64,000 bases of DNA from Eubacterium sp. An11 (GTDB lineage: Bacteria; Bacillota; Clostridia; Lachnospirales; Lachnospiraceae), in contig NZ_NFLV01000017.1 of the NCBI RefSeq assembly GCF_002161065.1, positions 1 to 64,000 of the forward strand, read 5' to 3'. The translations under genes and the position numbers were made by a program. Under the pieces are notes generated by a model. The model was not told the origin of the DNA. It saw nothing but the letters and a program-made list of their open reading frames with translations, and did no database searches. Position 1 is the first letter of the stretch. Every line of letters starts with the position of its first letter. Shown here piece by piece: positions 42,709 through 51,924 of this stretch.

Positions 42709-43983
42709 TTGAATACAGCAAAATCAGAAGAGCTTTATAAAATTGCGTTGGATTTAATGCCGGGCGGCGTCAATTCGCCGGTGCGTGCCTTTGGTTCTGT
42801 GGGACGGAATCCTCTGTTCATCGATCATGCCAAGGGAGCGTATGTCTACGATGTGGACGGCAATAAGTTTATAGATTACGTGTGTTCCTGGGGACCGGGG
42901 ATTCTCGGTCATGCCCACCCGGAAGTCATTGAGGCGGTGGTGAAGGCATGTTTTGACGGTCTGACCTTTGGTGCGCCGACCGGTAAGGAAAATGTGCTGG
43001 CAGCCATGATCCGGGAGCTGATCCCTTCCATGGAGATGGTACGTATGGTCAACTCCGGCACGGAGGCAACCATGAGCGCCATCCGCGCGGCCCGGGGATA
43101 TACCGGAAGAGATAAGATCATCAAGTTCAAGGGCTGTTATCACGGACATTCCGACGGACTACTGGTGCAGGCAGGTTCCGCAGCCCTGACCCAGTCGGTG
43201 CCGGACAGCGCCGGCGTGCCGGCGTCTTTTGCCCAGCAGACACTGGTGGCTCTTTTCAATGATAAGGATTCCGTGCGGGAGCTTTTTGAGAATAACAAAG
43301 ATCAGATTGCTGCACTCATCGTGGAGCCGGTGGCTGCCAACATGGGCGTGGTTCTGCCGGAGGAAGGCTTCCTTCAGTTCCTGCGGGAGATTACCGAGGA
43401 GAACGGCACCGTCCTGATTTTTGACGAGGTCATCACAGGATTCCGTCTGGGCATCGGCGGTGCGCAGCAGTGGTTTGGCGTGAAGCCGGATATGACCACT
43501 CTCGGCAAGATCGTCGGCGGCGGTATGCCGATGGCTGTTTACGGCGGTAAGAAGGAGATCATGAAAAATGTGGCTCCGACCGGTAAGGTTTATCAGGCGG
43601 GCACCCTGTCCGGCAACCCAATTGCCACTACGGCGGGGATCAGGACCCTGGAACTTTTGCGGGACAACCCGTCCATTTACGATAAAATCGAGGCCAACAC
43701 GAAGAAACTGGCGGCGGCTTACAAGGCAAGGGCGGAGAAGTTTGGTCTGAAAATGCACATCAACCAGATTGGTTCCCTGATGAGCGCCTTCTTCACCGAT
43801 GAAAATGTAAAGGATTACGCCGGAGCGTTGTCTTCGGATACCAAGGCGTATGCTGATTACTTTAACTATATGCTGGAGCACGGCATCTATGTGGCGCCAT
43901 CCCAGTTTGAGGCAATGTTTATTTCCGGCGCACATTCCGATGCGGATATTCAGAAGACCATCGATGTGCTGCTGGCAGAGTAG
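42709..43983 (+). CDS. hemL: Glutamate-1-semialdehyde 2,1-aminomutase
   Basis: Converts glutamate-1-semialdehyde to 5-aminolevulinate with PLP/PMP, the second step of the C5 pathway. The 424-residue product has the family blocks LMPGGVNSPVRAF, SGTEATMSAIRAARG, KGCYHGHSDG, FDEVITGFR and PLP Lys267 in TLGKIVGGGMP. The start is a TTG at 42709 with AAGGAGG 8 bp upstream, giving the usual N-terminus (M/L)NTAKSEELY; an upstream GTG at 42637 lacks a ribosome site and would add 24 unmatched residues. First gene of the tetrapyrrole/cobalamin cluster. Confidence 0.95.
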   Translation: MNTAKSEELYKIALDLMPGGVNSPVRAFGSVGRNPLFIDHAKGAYVYDVDGNKFIDYVCSWGPGILGHAHPEVIEAVVKACFDGLTFGAPTGKENVLAAMIRELIPSMEMVRMVNSGTEATMSAIRAARGYTGRDKIIKFKGCYHGHSDGLLVQAGSAALTQSVPDSAGVPASFAQQTLVALFNDKDSVRELFENNKDQIAALIVEPVAANMGVVLPEEGFLQFLREITEENGTVLIFDEVITGFRLGIGGAQQWFGVKPDMTTLGKIVGGGMPMAVYGGKKEIMKNVAPTGKVYQAGTLSGNPIATTAGIRTLELLRDNPSIYDKIEANTKKLAAAYKARAEKFGLKMHINQIGSLMSAFFTDENVKDYAGALSSDTKAYADYFNYMLEHGIYVAPSQFEAMFISGAHSDADIQKTIDVLLAE

Positions 43984-44058
43984 ACAGGTGGCGGACGAGC
44001 CGGAGAAGAAGCCTGCATAATTTTAAAACAACACCTGTAGAAAAGGAGAATATAAATA

Positions 44059-44811
44059 ATGGTACATTTCATAGGAGCCGGTCCTGGAGACCCGGAATTA
44101 CTGACGATAAAAGGAAAGAAACTCATCGACCAGGCGGACGTGATCATCTATGCGGGTTCCTTGGTCAATAAGGAAGTGCTGGCGGGAGCCAAGGAGGGCG
44201 CAAAGATTTACAACAGCGCCACCATGACCCTGGAAGAGGTCATCGATGTGATGAAGGACGCCGACGCCAGGGGACTGGATGTGGCGAGAGTACATACCGG
44301 AGACCCGGCGATTTTCGGCGCTCACCGGGAACAGATGGACGAGCTCAGCCGTCTGAGCATTGAGTACGAGGTGATTCCGGGCGTCAGCTCATTTCTTGCC
44401 ACAGCGGCAGCACTGAAGAAAGAATACACCCTTCCGGGAGTTTCCCAGACAGTCATTCTCACGAGAATGGAAGGAAGAACGCCGATGCCGCCGAAGGAGA
44501 AGCTTCGGGATCTGGCGAAACACAATGCAACCATGATCATTTTCCTGAGCGTCGGTATGATCGATCAGCTGGCACAGACCCTTCGGGAAGAGTACCGGGA
44601 GGATACGCCGGTGGCGGTTGTCTATAAGGCGTCCTGGGAAGATCAGAAGATTGTCATCGGCAACCTGACCAATATCGCGGAAAAAGTAAAAGAGGCGGGC
44701 ATCACCAAGACAGCCCTCACCGTGGTGGGAGATTTCCTGGGAGATGAGTACGAACTGTCCAAACTGTACGATAAAACATTTACACATGAGTTCAGGAAAG
44801 CAAAGGAATAA
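44059..44811 (+). CDS. cbiF: Cobalt-precorrin-4 C11-methyltransferase
   Basis: SAM-dependent methylation of cobalt-precorrin-4 at C-11 in the anaerobic pathway (cobM in aerobic nomenclature). The 250-residue protein is a tetrapyrrole methylase: VHFIGAGPGDPELLTIKG at the N-terminus, HTGDPAIFGAHREQ, VIPGVSSFLATAAALKKEYTLPG and VVYKASWEDQKI. The ALKKEYTLPGVSQTVILTRMEGRTPMP stretch is typical of CbiF/CobM rather than its siblings. AAGGAG lies upstream. hemA starts 2 nt after its stop. Confidence 0.94.
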   Translation: MVHFIGAGPGDPELLTIKGKKLIDQADVIIYAGSLVNKEVLAGAKEGAKIYNSATMTLEEVIDVMKDADARGLDVARVHTGDPAIFGAHREQMDELSRLSIEYEVIPGVSSFLATAAALKKEYTLPGVSQTVILTRMEGRTPMPPKEKLRDLAKHNATMIIFLSVGMIDQLAQTLREEYREDTPVAVVYKASWEDQKIVIGNLTNIAEKVKEAGITKTALTVVGDFLGDEYELSKLYDKTFTHEFRKAKE

Positions 44812-44813
44812 AA

Positions 44814-45992
44814 ATGGGTATTCAGATAATCAGTATCAGTCATAAGATCGCGCCCCTGCGCATAAGAGAAATGTTCGCGTTTACGGAAGAACAGCAGGTG
44901 GACATGATGCGCAGGATGACCGAATATCTGGAAGTGTCCGAGTGTGTGGTGCTGTCCACCTGCAACCGGACGGAGATGTACGTGTATTCGGAATCCGGCA
45001 GCGAGGGCGTGGTGTACAATCTTATGGAGGACGTGCTTTTGCAGTGCGCAGGCGCGGAGGAAGAAGAGGATATCGGAAATTATCTGCTGTTCTTCCACGG
45101 AAAAAAGGCCATCCAGCACCTGTTTCAGGTGGCGGCGGGTCTGGATTCCATGGTGATCGGTGAGGACCAGATCCTCGGGCAGGTGAAGACCGCCCACAAG
45201 CAGGCGCGAGCCGCCGGGACCACGGGCGTGTATCTGAACACGTTTTTCCGCATGGCGGTGACCAGTGCCAAGAAGGTGAAAACCGATACGGATCTGTCCA
45301 GGACTTCGGTGTCCACGGCCACACTGGCCATCAAGGTGGCGGAGGAAGCCCTGGGAAGTCTTCATGATAAAAAGGTGATGATCATCGGGGCCACCGGCAA
45401 GATCGGCGGCATCGTGCTGATGAATCTGCTGTCTCTGGATGAGGCGGAGGTCTATGTGACCACCCGGAGCAACAAGGTCATCAGCACCAAACATGGGCAG
45501 GATAATTTCATGACCATCGAGTATGAGGACCGCTACGATTACATAGACGCCATGGACGTGGTCATCAGCGCCACCTCAAGTCCTCATTACACGCTCACCG
45601 CCAGCAAGATCAGGAAGAATATCCGGACGGAGAAGCCGAGAGTTTTTGTGGATCTGGCGGTGCCGATGGACATTGAGTCCAGGGTGACGGCCATTAATGG
45701 AGTGGCCTACTATAATATCGATGATTTCACCCGCATTGCCAAAGAAAATAATCAGAAAAAGCTGAGGGAGGCCCAGGCGGCCACCAGTATCCTGGAAGAG
45801 TACGAGCTGCAGTTTGAGCAGTGGATGGTCTTCCAGAAATCTCTGCCGATCATGGCGAAGGTGCGGGATAATTTTATGAAGGTTACCGAGCATAAGGGCG
45901 TGGAGAAAGCCTTTGATCATCTCTTTTACTGGGTGCGGGAGAACAACGATCCGGAAGATCTGGAGATGTTTTTCCGGTGCCTGAATCACTGA
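44814..45992 (+). CDS. hemA: Glutamyl-tRNA reductase
   Basis: Reduces glutamyl-tRNA to glutamate-1-semialdehyde with NADPH, the committed step of the C5 route. The 392-residue protein has nucleophile Cys50 in LSTCNRTE, the catalytic-domain GLDSMVIGEDQILGQVK motif, an NADPH Rossmann segment VMIIGATGKIGG and a C-terminal dimerisation helix. It begins immediately after cbiF, so translation is probably coupled. It is shorter than the ~415-420 residues of many homologues, mostly at the C-terminus. Confidence 0.94.
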   Translation: MGIQIISISHKIAPLRIREMFAFTEEQQVDMMRRMTEYLEVSECVVLSTCNRTEMYVYSESGSEGVVYNLMEDVLLQCAGAEEEEDIGNYLLFFHGKKAIQHLFQVAAGLDSMVIGEDQILGQVKTAHKQARAAGTTGVYLNTFFRMAVTSAKKVKTDTDLSRTSVSTATLAIKVAEEALGSLHDKKVMIIGATGKIGGIVLMNLLSLDEAEVYVTTRSNKVISTKHGQDNFMTIEYEDRYDYIDAMDVVISATSSPHYTLTASKIRKNIRTEKPRVFVDLAVPMDIESRVTAINGVAYYNIDDFTRIAKENNQKKLREAQAATSILEEYELQFEQWMVFQKSLPIMAKVRDNFMKVTEHKGVEKAFDHLFYWVRENNDPEDLEMFFRCLNH

Positions 45993-46092
45993 CGGCGGCA
46001 AAATGAGAAAATTTGCTGCAGCAGGAAGTTCCTGCGTGAAGGAAATAAAAGAAAGCCGGGCAGTGTCCGGCGGCAGATAATGGAGGAAAACA

Positions 46093-46848
46093 ATGGGTAA
46101 ATTATACGCGGTGGGCTTTGGCCCAGGCGGTTATGAACATATGACGGCGAAAGCCATTGATGTGATAAAAAATGCAGATATCATTACGGGATATACCACT
46201 TACGTGGAGATGCTTAAGAAGTTTTTCCCGGATAAGGAATATGTAGCGACGCCGATGACCAAGGAGATGGACCGGTGCCGGATGGCCATTGATCTGGCCA
46301 GCGAGGGAAAGACCGTTGCCATGGTAAGTTCCGGCGACAGCGGTATTTACGGTATGGCGGGCATCCTGCTGGAGATTGCCAACGAGAAGAAAGCCGACGT
46401 GGAGATTGAGACGGTGCCGGGTGTGACGGCTGCCAGCGCGGCGGCTTCGGTGCTGGGGGCTCCCCTGATGCACGATTTCGCGGTGATCAGTTTGAGCGAT
46501 CTGATGACGCCGTTTAACCTGATCATGAAGCGGGTGGACTGCGCCGGACAGGGAGATTTCATCGTCTGTCTCTACAATCCAAAGAGCAAAAAGCGTGTGG
46601 ATTATGTGGAGAAAGCGGCGGATATTTTGATGAAGTACCGGGATGCCGATACGCCGGTGGGCGTGGTGCGCCACGCGGGCCGGGAGGAGGAATCTTCCTT
46701 TATCACCACCCTGGGAGAATTAAAAAATGCGTCGATCGATATGTTTAGTATTGTCATCATCGGCAATTCCAACACCTACGTGAGAGACGGTAAGATGATC
46801 ACTCCGCGGGGATATGAGGATAAATACGGATTTGCCAATATTGACTAG
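46093..46848 (+). CDS. cbiH: Cobalt-precorrin-3 C17-methyltransferase
   Basis: Methylates C-17 and triggers ring contraction in the anaerobic pathway (cobJ in aerobic nomenclature). The 251-residue tetrapyrrole methylase begins KLYAVGFGPGGYEHMTAKA and carries GYTTYVEMLKKFFPDKE, VSSGDSGIYGMAG, VPGVTAASAAASVLGAPLMHDFAVISLSD split over two segments, and VVRHAGREEES, the CbiH-specific set. AATGGAGGAA precedes the ATG. The 100-bp gap from hemA holds nothing recognisable. Confidence 0.94.
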   Translation: MGKLYAVGFGPGGYEHMTAKAIDVIKNADIITGYTTYVEMLKKFFPDKEYVATPMTKEMDRCRMAIDLASEGKTVAMVSSGDSGIYGMAGILLEIANEKKADVEIETVPGVTAASAAASVLGAPLMHDFAVISLSDLMTPFNLIMKRVDCAGQGDFIVCLYNPKSKKRVDYVEKAADILMKYRDADTPVGVVRHAGREEESSFITTLGELKNASIDMFSIVIIGNSNTYVRDGKMITPRGYEDKYGFANID

Positions 46849-46860
46849 TCGGAGGCATTT

Positions 46861-49293
46861 ATGAAGAAAAACATTAGAATTGGAACCAGAAAGAGCCTGC
46901 TGGCGCTGGTTCAGACAGAGATTGTAAAGGATGCGCTGCTTCGTGCCTTTCCGGAGGCGGAGATTGAGATCGTCAAGATTGATACCAAGGGAGATCAGAT
47001 GCTTGACCGTTCTCTGACTTCTTTTGGAGGCAAGGGCGTGTTCACGGTGGAGCTGGAGGCGGAGCTTTTATCCGGAGCCATTGACATCGCCGTGCACAGC
47101 GCAAAAGATATGCCGATGACATTTCCGAAGGGGCTGGGCATCGGCGCGGTGCTTTCCAGGGCGGACGCCAGGGATACCTTTGTCACCCTGAATGGAAAGA
47201 AGCTTGCTGAGCTGGCGCCGGGCAGTGTCGTGGGAACCAGTTCCCTGCGGCGGGAGCTGCAGATTAAGGAGATCAATCCGGAGGTACAGGTCCGGATGCT
47301 CCGGGGAAATGTACAGACAAGGCTGCGGAAGTTAAAAGAGGGCCAGTACGACGGCATCATTCTGGCAGCGGCCGGCATTGAGCGTCTGGGTTATGAAAAG
47401 GAAGACGGATTTTCCTATGAATATCTGGATCCGGAAAGATTTCTGCCGGCGGCCGGTCAGGGAATTCTGGCGGTGGAGAGCCGGACGGATGACGCTGAGA
47501 TGGCGGAAATGCTGGCGGCCATCCATGATGATGAGGCGGCCTGCCTGCTGGCGGCGGAGCGGGAGTTCCTAAAGACCATCGGCGGCAGCTGCAACGCGCC
47601 GGCGGCGGCTTACTGCCGCAGGGAAGACGAACGTTTCATCATGGACGCCATGTTTGTAAAAGAAGGCGTATATATGCGCCGGGCCCATCTGGAGACGGCG
47701 GATGCGCGGGACAGAATGGACGCGGCGAGACATCTGGGAAGGGATATCGCAAAAGAAGTGAATAAAGGAATTGTATATCTGGTGGGAGCCGGCCCGGGGG
47801 ACGAGGATCTGATGACCAGAAAGGGTCTTAAAGTACTCCGGGAAGCCGACGTGGTTGTCTACGACAGTCTGGCGTCCAGTTCCCTGTTAAATGAGGTGAG
47901 GGATGACGCGGAGCTGATCTTTGCCGGCAAACGTTCTTCTCATCATTTTAAGAAACAGTATGAGACCAATCAGCTGCTGATCGATCTGGCAAAGGAAGGA
48001 AAAAATGTCGTCCGTCTGAAGGGCGGCGATCCGTACATTTTCGGGCGCGGAGGCGAGGAAGGTCAGGAACTTCACGCGGCAGGCGTGGATTTTGTGGTGG
48101 TGCCTGGCGTATCTTCTTCTTATTCGGTTCCGGCCTACTGTGGAATTCCGGTGACTCACCGGGATTACGCTTCATCTTTCCACGTGATCACCGGCCATGA
48201 AGGCAATCACAAAAACGGCGCCACGGTGCTGGATTACGGCACGCTGGCAAAAGAAGAGGGAACGCTTATTTTCCTCATGGGTCTTAAGAATCTGCCGAAT
48301 ATCGTAAAAAGTCTTATGGAGAACGGCAAAGATCCGAAGACGCCGGCAGGCGTTCTGCAGGAGGGAACCACCGCGAGACAGAAGATGGCGGTGGGAACTT
48401 TGGATACCATTGTGGAGATCGTGGAGCGGGAAGGCATAAAGACCCCGGCCATCACCGTGGTGGGTGATGTGGTCCGTCTGGCCGACGAGCTGCAGTGGTA
48501 TGGCGGCAGACCACTGTCCGGAAAGCGGGTGCTGGTGACGGGAAGCCGTTCCATGGTGGACCGCCTGTCTCCACTGTTAAAAGAAGAGGGAGCTGAGGCC
48601 ATTTCCTTCAGTCTGATTCGGACGGAAACCATGGATACGCCGGAGTTCGGCCGGGCCATGGCGGACATTGACAGTTACACATGGATCGTGCTGACCAGCG
48701 CCAACGGCGTGGAATGTTTCTTTGATAAATTAAAGGCCATGCGGAAAGACATCCGTGATTTTAAGGATGTGCATTTTGCCGTGATCGGCGACGGTACGAA
48801 AAAAGCTCTGGAAGACCATGGCATTTACAGTGACCTGATTCCGACCGCTTATTCTTCCAGGGATATGGCGGCGGCCATGGTGCCGCACATGAAACCGGAG
48901 GATAAGGTGCTCTTACTGCGGGCGGAGGAAGCCAACGCGGTGCTGCCGGATGCTCTGGCGGCGGCGGGTATCGATCATACCTGCGTGTCTCTCTACCACA
49001 CGGTGGTGGACGAGCGCAAGGCCGATGAGCTGTCGCGGCTTGTGGGAACGGTGGACTACATTACATTTGCCAGCTCCAGTGCCGTCCGGGCCTTTGTGTC
49101 CATGGCGGAGAATCCGGACAATGTGACGGCGAAATATATCAGCATCGGCCCGGTGACCACGAAGACGGCAGAGAATCAGGGACTGCATATGGATAAGACG
49201 GCGGCGGTCTATACAGCCCAGGGTATCGTGGATACGATTATTGAAGATGTCAGGGAAGAAAAAGCCGCGGCAAAAGGAGATGCAGCTCGATGA
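46861..49293 (+). CDS. hemC/cobA/hemD: HemC-SUMT-HemD triple fusion
   Basis: One 810-residue protein covers three consecutive steps: porphobilinogen to hydroxymethylbilane, cyclisation to uroporphyrinogen III, and its C2/C7 methylation to precorrin-2. Residues 1-300 are hydroxymethylbilane synthase, with catalytic Asp83 in AKDMP, GTSSLRR, and dipyrromethane-cofactor Cys244 in GGSCNAP. Residues 303-545 are SUMT, with VYLVGAGPGDEDLMT, RLKGGDPYIFGRGGEE and VPGVSSSYSVPAYCGIPVTH. Residues 551-800 are HemD, with GKRVLVTGSR, WIVLTSANGV and YITFASSSAVRAF. SUMT-HemD and HemC-related fusions are known in clostridia; all three together channel the flux towards corrins. cobS overlaps its stop by 4 nt. 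Confidence 0.94.
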   Translation: MKKNIRIGTRKSLLALVQTEIVKDALLRAFPEAEIEIVKIDTKGDQMLDRSLTSFGGKGVFTVELEAELLSGAIDIAVHSAKDMPMTFPKGLGIGAVLSRADARDTFVTLNGKKLAELAPGSVVGTSSLRRELQIKEINPEVQVRMLRGNVQTRLRKLKEGQYDGIILAAAGIERLGYEKEDGFSYEYLDPERFLPAAGQGILAVESRTDDAEMAEMLAAIHDDEAACLLAAEREFLKTIGGSCNAPAAAYCRREDERFIMDAMFVKEGVYMRRAHLETADARDRMDAARHLGRDIAKEVNKGIVYLVGAGPGDEDLMTRKGLKVLREADVVVYDSLASSSLLNEVRDDAELIFAGKRSSHHFKKQYETNQLLIDLAKEGKNVVRLKGGDPYIFGRGGEEGQELHAAGVDFVVVPGVSSSYSVPAYCGIPVTHRDYASSFHVITGHEGNHKNGATVLDYGTLAKEEGTLIFLMGLKNLPNIVKSLMENGKDPKTPAGVLQEGTTARQKMAVGTLDTIVEIVEREGIKTPAITVVGDVVRLADELQWYGGRPLSGKRVLVTGSRSMVDRLSPLLKEEGAEAISFSLIRTETMDTPEFGRAMADIDSYTWIVLTSANGVECFFDKLKAMRKDIRDFKDVHFAVIGDGTKKALEDHGIYSDLIPTAYSSRDMAAAMVPHMKPEDKVLLLRAEEANAVLPDALAAAGIDHTCVSLYHTVVDERKADELSRLVGTVDYITFASSSAVRAFVSMAENPDNVTAKYISIGPVTTKTAENQGLHMDKTAAVYTAQGIVDTIIEDVREEKAAAKGDAAR

Positions 49294-50069
49294 AAACACA
49301 GATAAAACGATTTTTGCTGACCCTGGGATTCATGACCCGGATTCCGGTCAATGTAAATCTGGGAGAGGTCAAAGATGAGGATATGCACAAGGGATTCCTC
49401 TATTATCCGGTGGTGGGTCTGATCATCGGACTCATCGACATGGTGGTGTACCTGCTGGTGTGTCTGGTCCTGCCGGAGATTTACGGTATTATTTTCGCAC
49501 TGCTGGCCAACTTCTTCGTGACGGGAGCCTTCCATCTGGACGGCCTCTCGGACACGGCGGACGGTATCTATTCCGCCAGAACGAAGGAGCGGATGCTGGA
49601 AATCATGAAGGACAGCCGCATCGGTACCAACGGCGGTATCGCCATGTGCTTTGATATCATGTTGAAGGTGGTGGGACTGGCCTGCTGCGATATGAGATGG
49701 CTGATGATCCTCATGATGCCGATTGCCGGCAAGATGGTGCAGGGAGCCATCGTCTATAAAGCCATTTATCCGAGAAAGACAGGCATCGGTATCTACGTGG
49801 GCACCGTCAGTCTGGGCACGGTCATCGGCACGGTGATTTTGGGGCTGATCGCCATGACCGTGGCCTTCTCCTGGTGGGGAATCGTGATGTATGCGGTGCT
49901 GTTTCTGCTGGCCTATCTGTTCCGGGTTTATATCACCGGCAAGATCGGAGGAATCACAGGAGATGTCATGGGAGCCGGCAGCGAGCTGGCGGAGATATTT
50001 CTGCTGATACTGGTACTCATCATTACCAGATTCGCCGGATTCCCGGCGGGACTTTATGGAATATGGTAG
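49290..50069 (+). CDS. cobS: Adenosylcobinamide-GDP ribazoletransferase
   Basis: Integral membrane enzyme that joins adenosylcobinamide-GDP to alpha-ribazole (phosphate), the last assembly step of cobalamin. The 259-residue protein starts MKTQIKRFLLTLGFMTRIPV and has YYPVVGLIIG, the acidic metal-binding motif FHLDGLSDTADG, RIGTNGGIA and several hydrophobic helices. Its ATG overlaps the preceding stop (ATGA), so the two are coupled. Its partners CobT and the CobD/CbiB side are encoded in the same cluster; CobU is not. Confidence 0.94.
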   Translation: MKTQIKRFLLTLGFMTRIPVNVNLGEVKDEDMHKGFLYYPVVGLIIGLIDMVVYLLVCLVLPEIYGIIFALLANFFVTGAFHLDGLSDTADGIYSARTKERMLEIMKDSRIGTNGGIAMCFDIMLKVVGLACCDMRWLMILMMPIAGKMVQGAIVYKAIYPRKTGIGIYVGTVSLGTVIGTVILGLIAMTVAFSWWGIVMYAVLFLLAYLFRVYITGKIGGITGDVMGAGSELAEIFLLILVLIITRFAGFPAGLYGIW

Positions 50070-50148
50070 GCAGATGTGAGTATCGGGAAAAGCGCCCGCA
50101 TCTATGGGTGGAAACGAGAGAACGGAAACATTGGAAGGGATGATAGAA

Positions 50149-51213
50149 TTGACGCTGGAGGAAGCAATTAAGAAAATACAGCCTCTGGATAAAGAGGCCA
50201 TGGCATATACCCATGCCCGGTGGAACACGCTGGGCAAGCCTCTTTACAGCCTGGGACGGCTGGAGGAGATGGTGACGCAGTTTGCCGGGATCTATGGTGA
50301 TAAGAATCCGCACCTGAACAAGAAGGCGGTCATCGTCATGGCGGCCGACAACGGCGTGGTGGCGGAGGGCGTCACCCAGACCGGGCAGGAAGTGACAAAG
50401 ACTGTCACGGAAAATATGACGAAGCACAATGCCACCATCTGTATCATGTCCGCCATGAGCGGCGCCGACGTGATTCCGGTGGATATCGGCATCGCCACGG
50501 ACTGCGATAATCCGGGAGTGCGCAACTGTAAGATCAAATACGGTACCGACGACATGTTAAAAGGTCCGGCCATGAGCCGGGAGGAAGCCGTCCGAGCCAT
50601 CGAGGTAGGCATCCATATGGTGGAGGAGCTCACAGCCAAAGGCTATAATCTTTTTGCCACCGGAGAGATGGGCATCGGCAACACTACCACCAGCAGCGCG
50701 GTTTGTTCGGTTCTCTTAGATCAGCCGGTGGAGAAAGTGACCGGCAAGGGAGCGGGCCTTACCAGCAGGGATCTGGAGCATAAGATCGAGGTCATCAAAG
50801 AAAGCATTGCCTTCAATCAGGTCGATGCCGGGGATCCGCTGGATGTGCTGTCCAAGGTGGGAGGCTTAGACATCGCCGGTCTGGTGGGATGCTTTATCGG
50901 CGCGGCGGCGTGCCGGGTTCCGGCCTTTGTGGACGGCTTTATTTCCTCCGTGGCGGCGCTTCTTGCAGTGCGGATCGCGCCTCAGTGTGACCCGTATATT
51001 TTCCCGTCCCACTGCTCCAACGAGCCGGCGGGCCGGCTGGTACTGGACGCTCTGGGCAAAGAGCCGTATATCCTTGCCAATATGTGTCTCGGCGAGGGAA
51101 CCGGCGCAGTCATGGGCTTTACCATCGCGGACTATGCTTTCAAGGCTTACTGGGAACTGCCGAGCTTTGAGCAGACCAATTTTGGAACCTACGAAGATTT
51201 GAATGATAAATGA
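50149..51213 (+). CDS. cobT: Nicotinate-nucleotide-DMB phosphoribosyltransferase
   Basis: Activates the lower-ligand base (dimethylbenzimidazole) to alpha-ribazole phosphate. The protein has the N-terminal LTLEEAIKKIQPLD, KPLYSLGRLEE, VIVMAADNGVVAEGVTQTGQEVT and GEMGIGNTTTSSAV, and the C-terminal catalytic Glu region of EGTGAVMGF. Start is uncertain. TTG 50149 has GGAAGGGA 8 bp upstream and gives 354 residues like most homologues; ATG 50104 (369 residues) lacks a ribosome site, and ATG 50140 is too close to it. The same cluster already uses a TTG start for hemL. Confidence 0.93.
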   Translation: MTLEEAIKKIQPLDKEAMAYTHARWNTLGKPLYSLGRLEEMVTQFAGIYGDKNPHLNKKAVIVMAADNGVVAEGVTQTGQEVTKTVTENMTKHNATICIMSAMSGADVIPVDIGIATDCDNPGVRNCKIKYGTDDMLKGPAMSREEAVRAIEVGIHMVEELTAKGYNLFATGEMGIGNTTTSSAVCSVLLDQPVEKVTGKGAGLTSRDLEHKIEVIKESIAFNQVDAGDPLDVLSKVGGLDIAGLVGCFIGAAACRVPAFVDGFISSVAALLAVRIAPQCDPYIFPSHCSNEPAGRLVLDALGKEPYILANMCLGEGTGAVMGFTIADYAFKAYWELPSFEQTNFGTYEDLNDK

Positions 51214-51285
51214 TGATATCGCGGATATGAAACGGGGAGAAACCTGCGGTATCATGAGGAATATCAAGAAAGGAAGAGGAGAAAA

Positions 51286-51924
51286 ATGCTGGATAAGATT
51301 ACGATCGTAAAACCGGAAGATATCGAGAAACGCAGCATGGAGATCATCACCAGCGAGCTTGGCGGCAGGACCTGGCCGGAGCCGGAATTTTCCATTGTAA
51401 AGCGATGCATCCACACTTCTGCGGATTTTGATTATGCGGACAATCTCTGCTTTTCAGAAAATGCCGCGCAGCTGGGCGTGGAAGCGCTGAGAAGAGGCGC
51501 TCATATTGTGACGGATACCAGAATGGCGTGGTCCGGCATCAATAAAAAGAAACTGGAGTCCCTCGGCGGCAGAGCGTACTGTTTTATGTCTGACGATGAT
51601 GTGGCGGCTGAGGCAAAAGAAAGAGGATGCACCAGAGCGGCCATCTGCATGGAACGGGGTGCGGCTCTGCCGGGCGAAGTGATTTTTGCCGTGGGCAATG
51701 CGCCGACGGCTCTGATTCGTTTGTATGAGTTGATCCAGGAAGGAAAGACAAAACCGGCTCTCATCATAGGTGCGCCGGTGGGCTTTGTCAACGTGGTGGA
51801 ATCCAAGGAGCTGATCATGGAAATCGGAAAGAAGGCCGATGTGCCGTTCATCGTGCCGAAGGGCAGAAAGGGCGGCAGCAACATCGCAGCCACCATCTGC
51901 AACGCCATGTTATATCAATTATGA
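51286..51924 (+). CDS. cbiC: Cobalt-precorrin-8 methylmutase
   Basis: Moves the C-11 methyl group to C-12, yielding cobyrinate. The 212-residue protein has the CbiC/CobH features: IEKRSMEII, catalytic His43 in CIHTSADFDYA, GAHIVTDTRMAWSGI, VGNAPTAL, and GAPVGFVNVVESKE. AAGAGGAG precedes the ATG. It overlaps cbiD by 4 nt, so translation is coupled. Confidence 0.95.
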   Translation: MLDKITIVKPEDIEKRSMEIITSELGGRTWPEPEFSIVKRCIHTSADFDYADNLCFSENAAQLGVEALRRGAHIVTDTRMAWSGINKKKLESLGGRAYCFMSDDDVAAEAKERGCTRAAICMERGAALPGEVIFAVGNAPTALIRLYELIQEGKTKPALIIGAPVGFVNVVESKELIMEIGKKADVPFIVPKGRKGGSNIAATICNAMLYQL

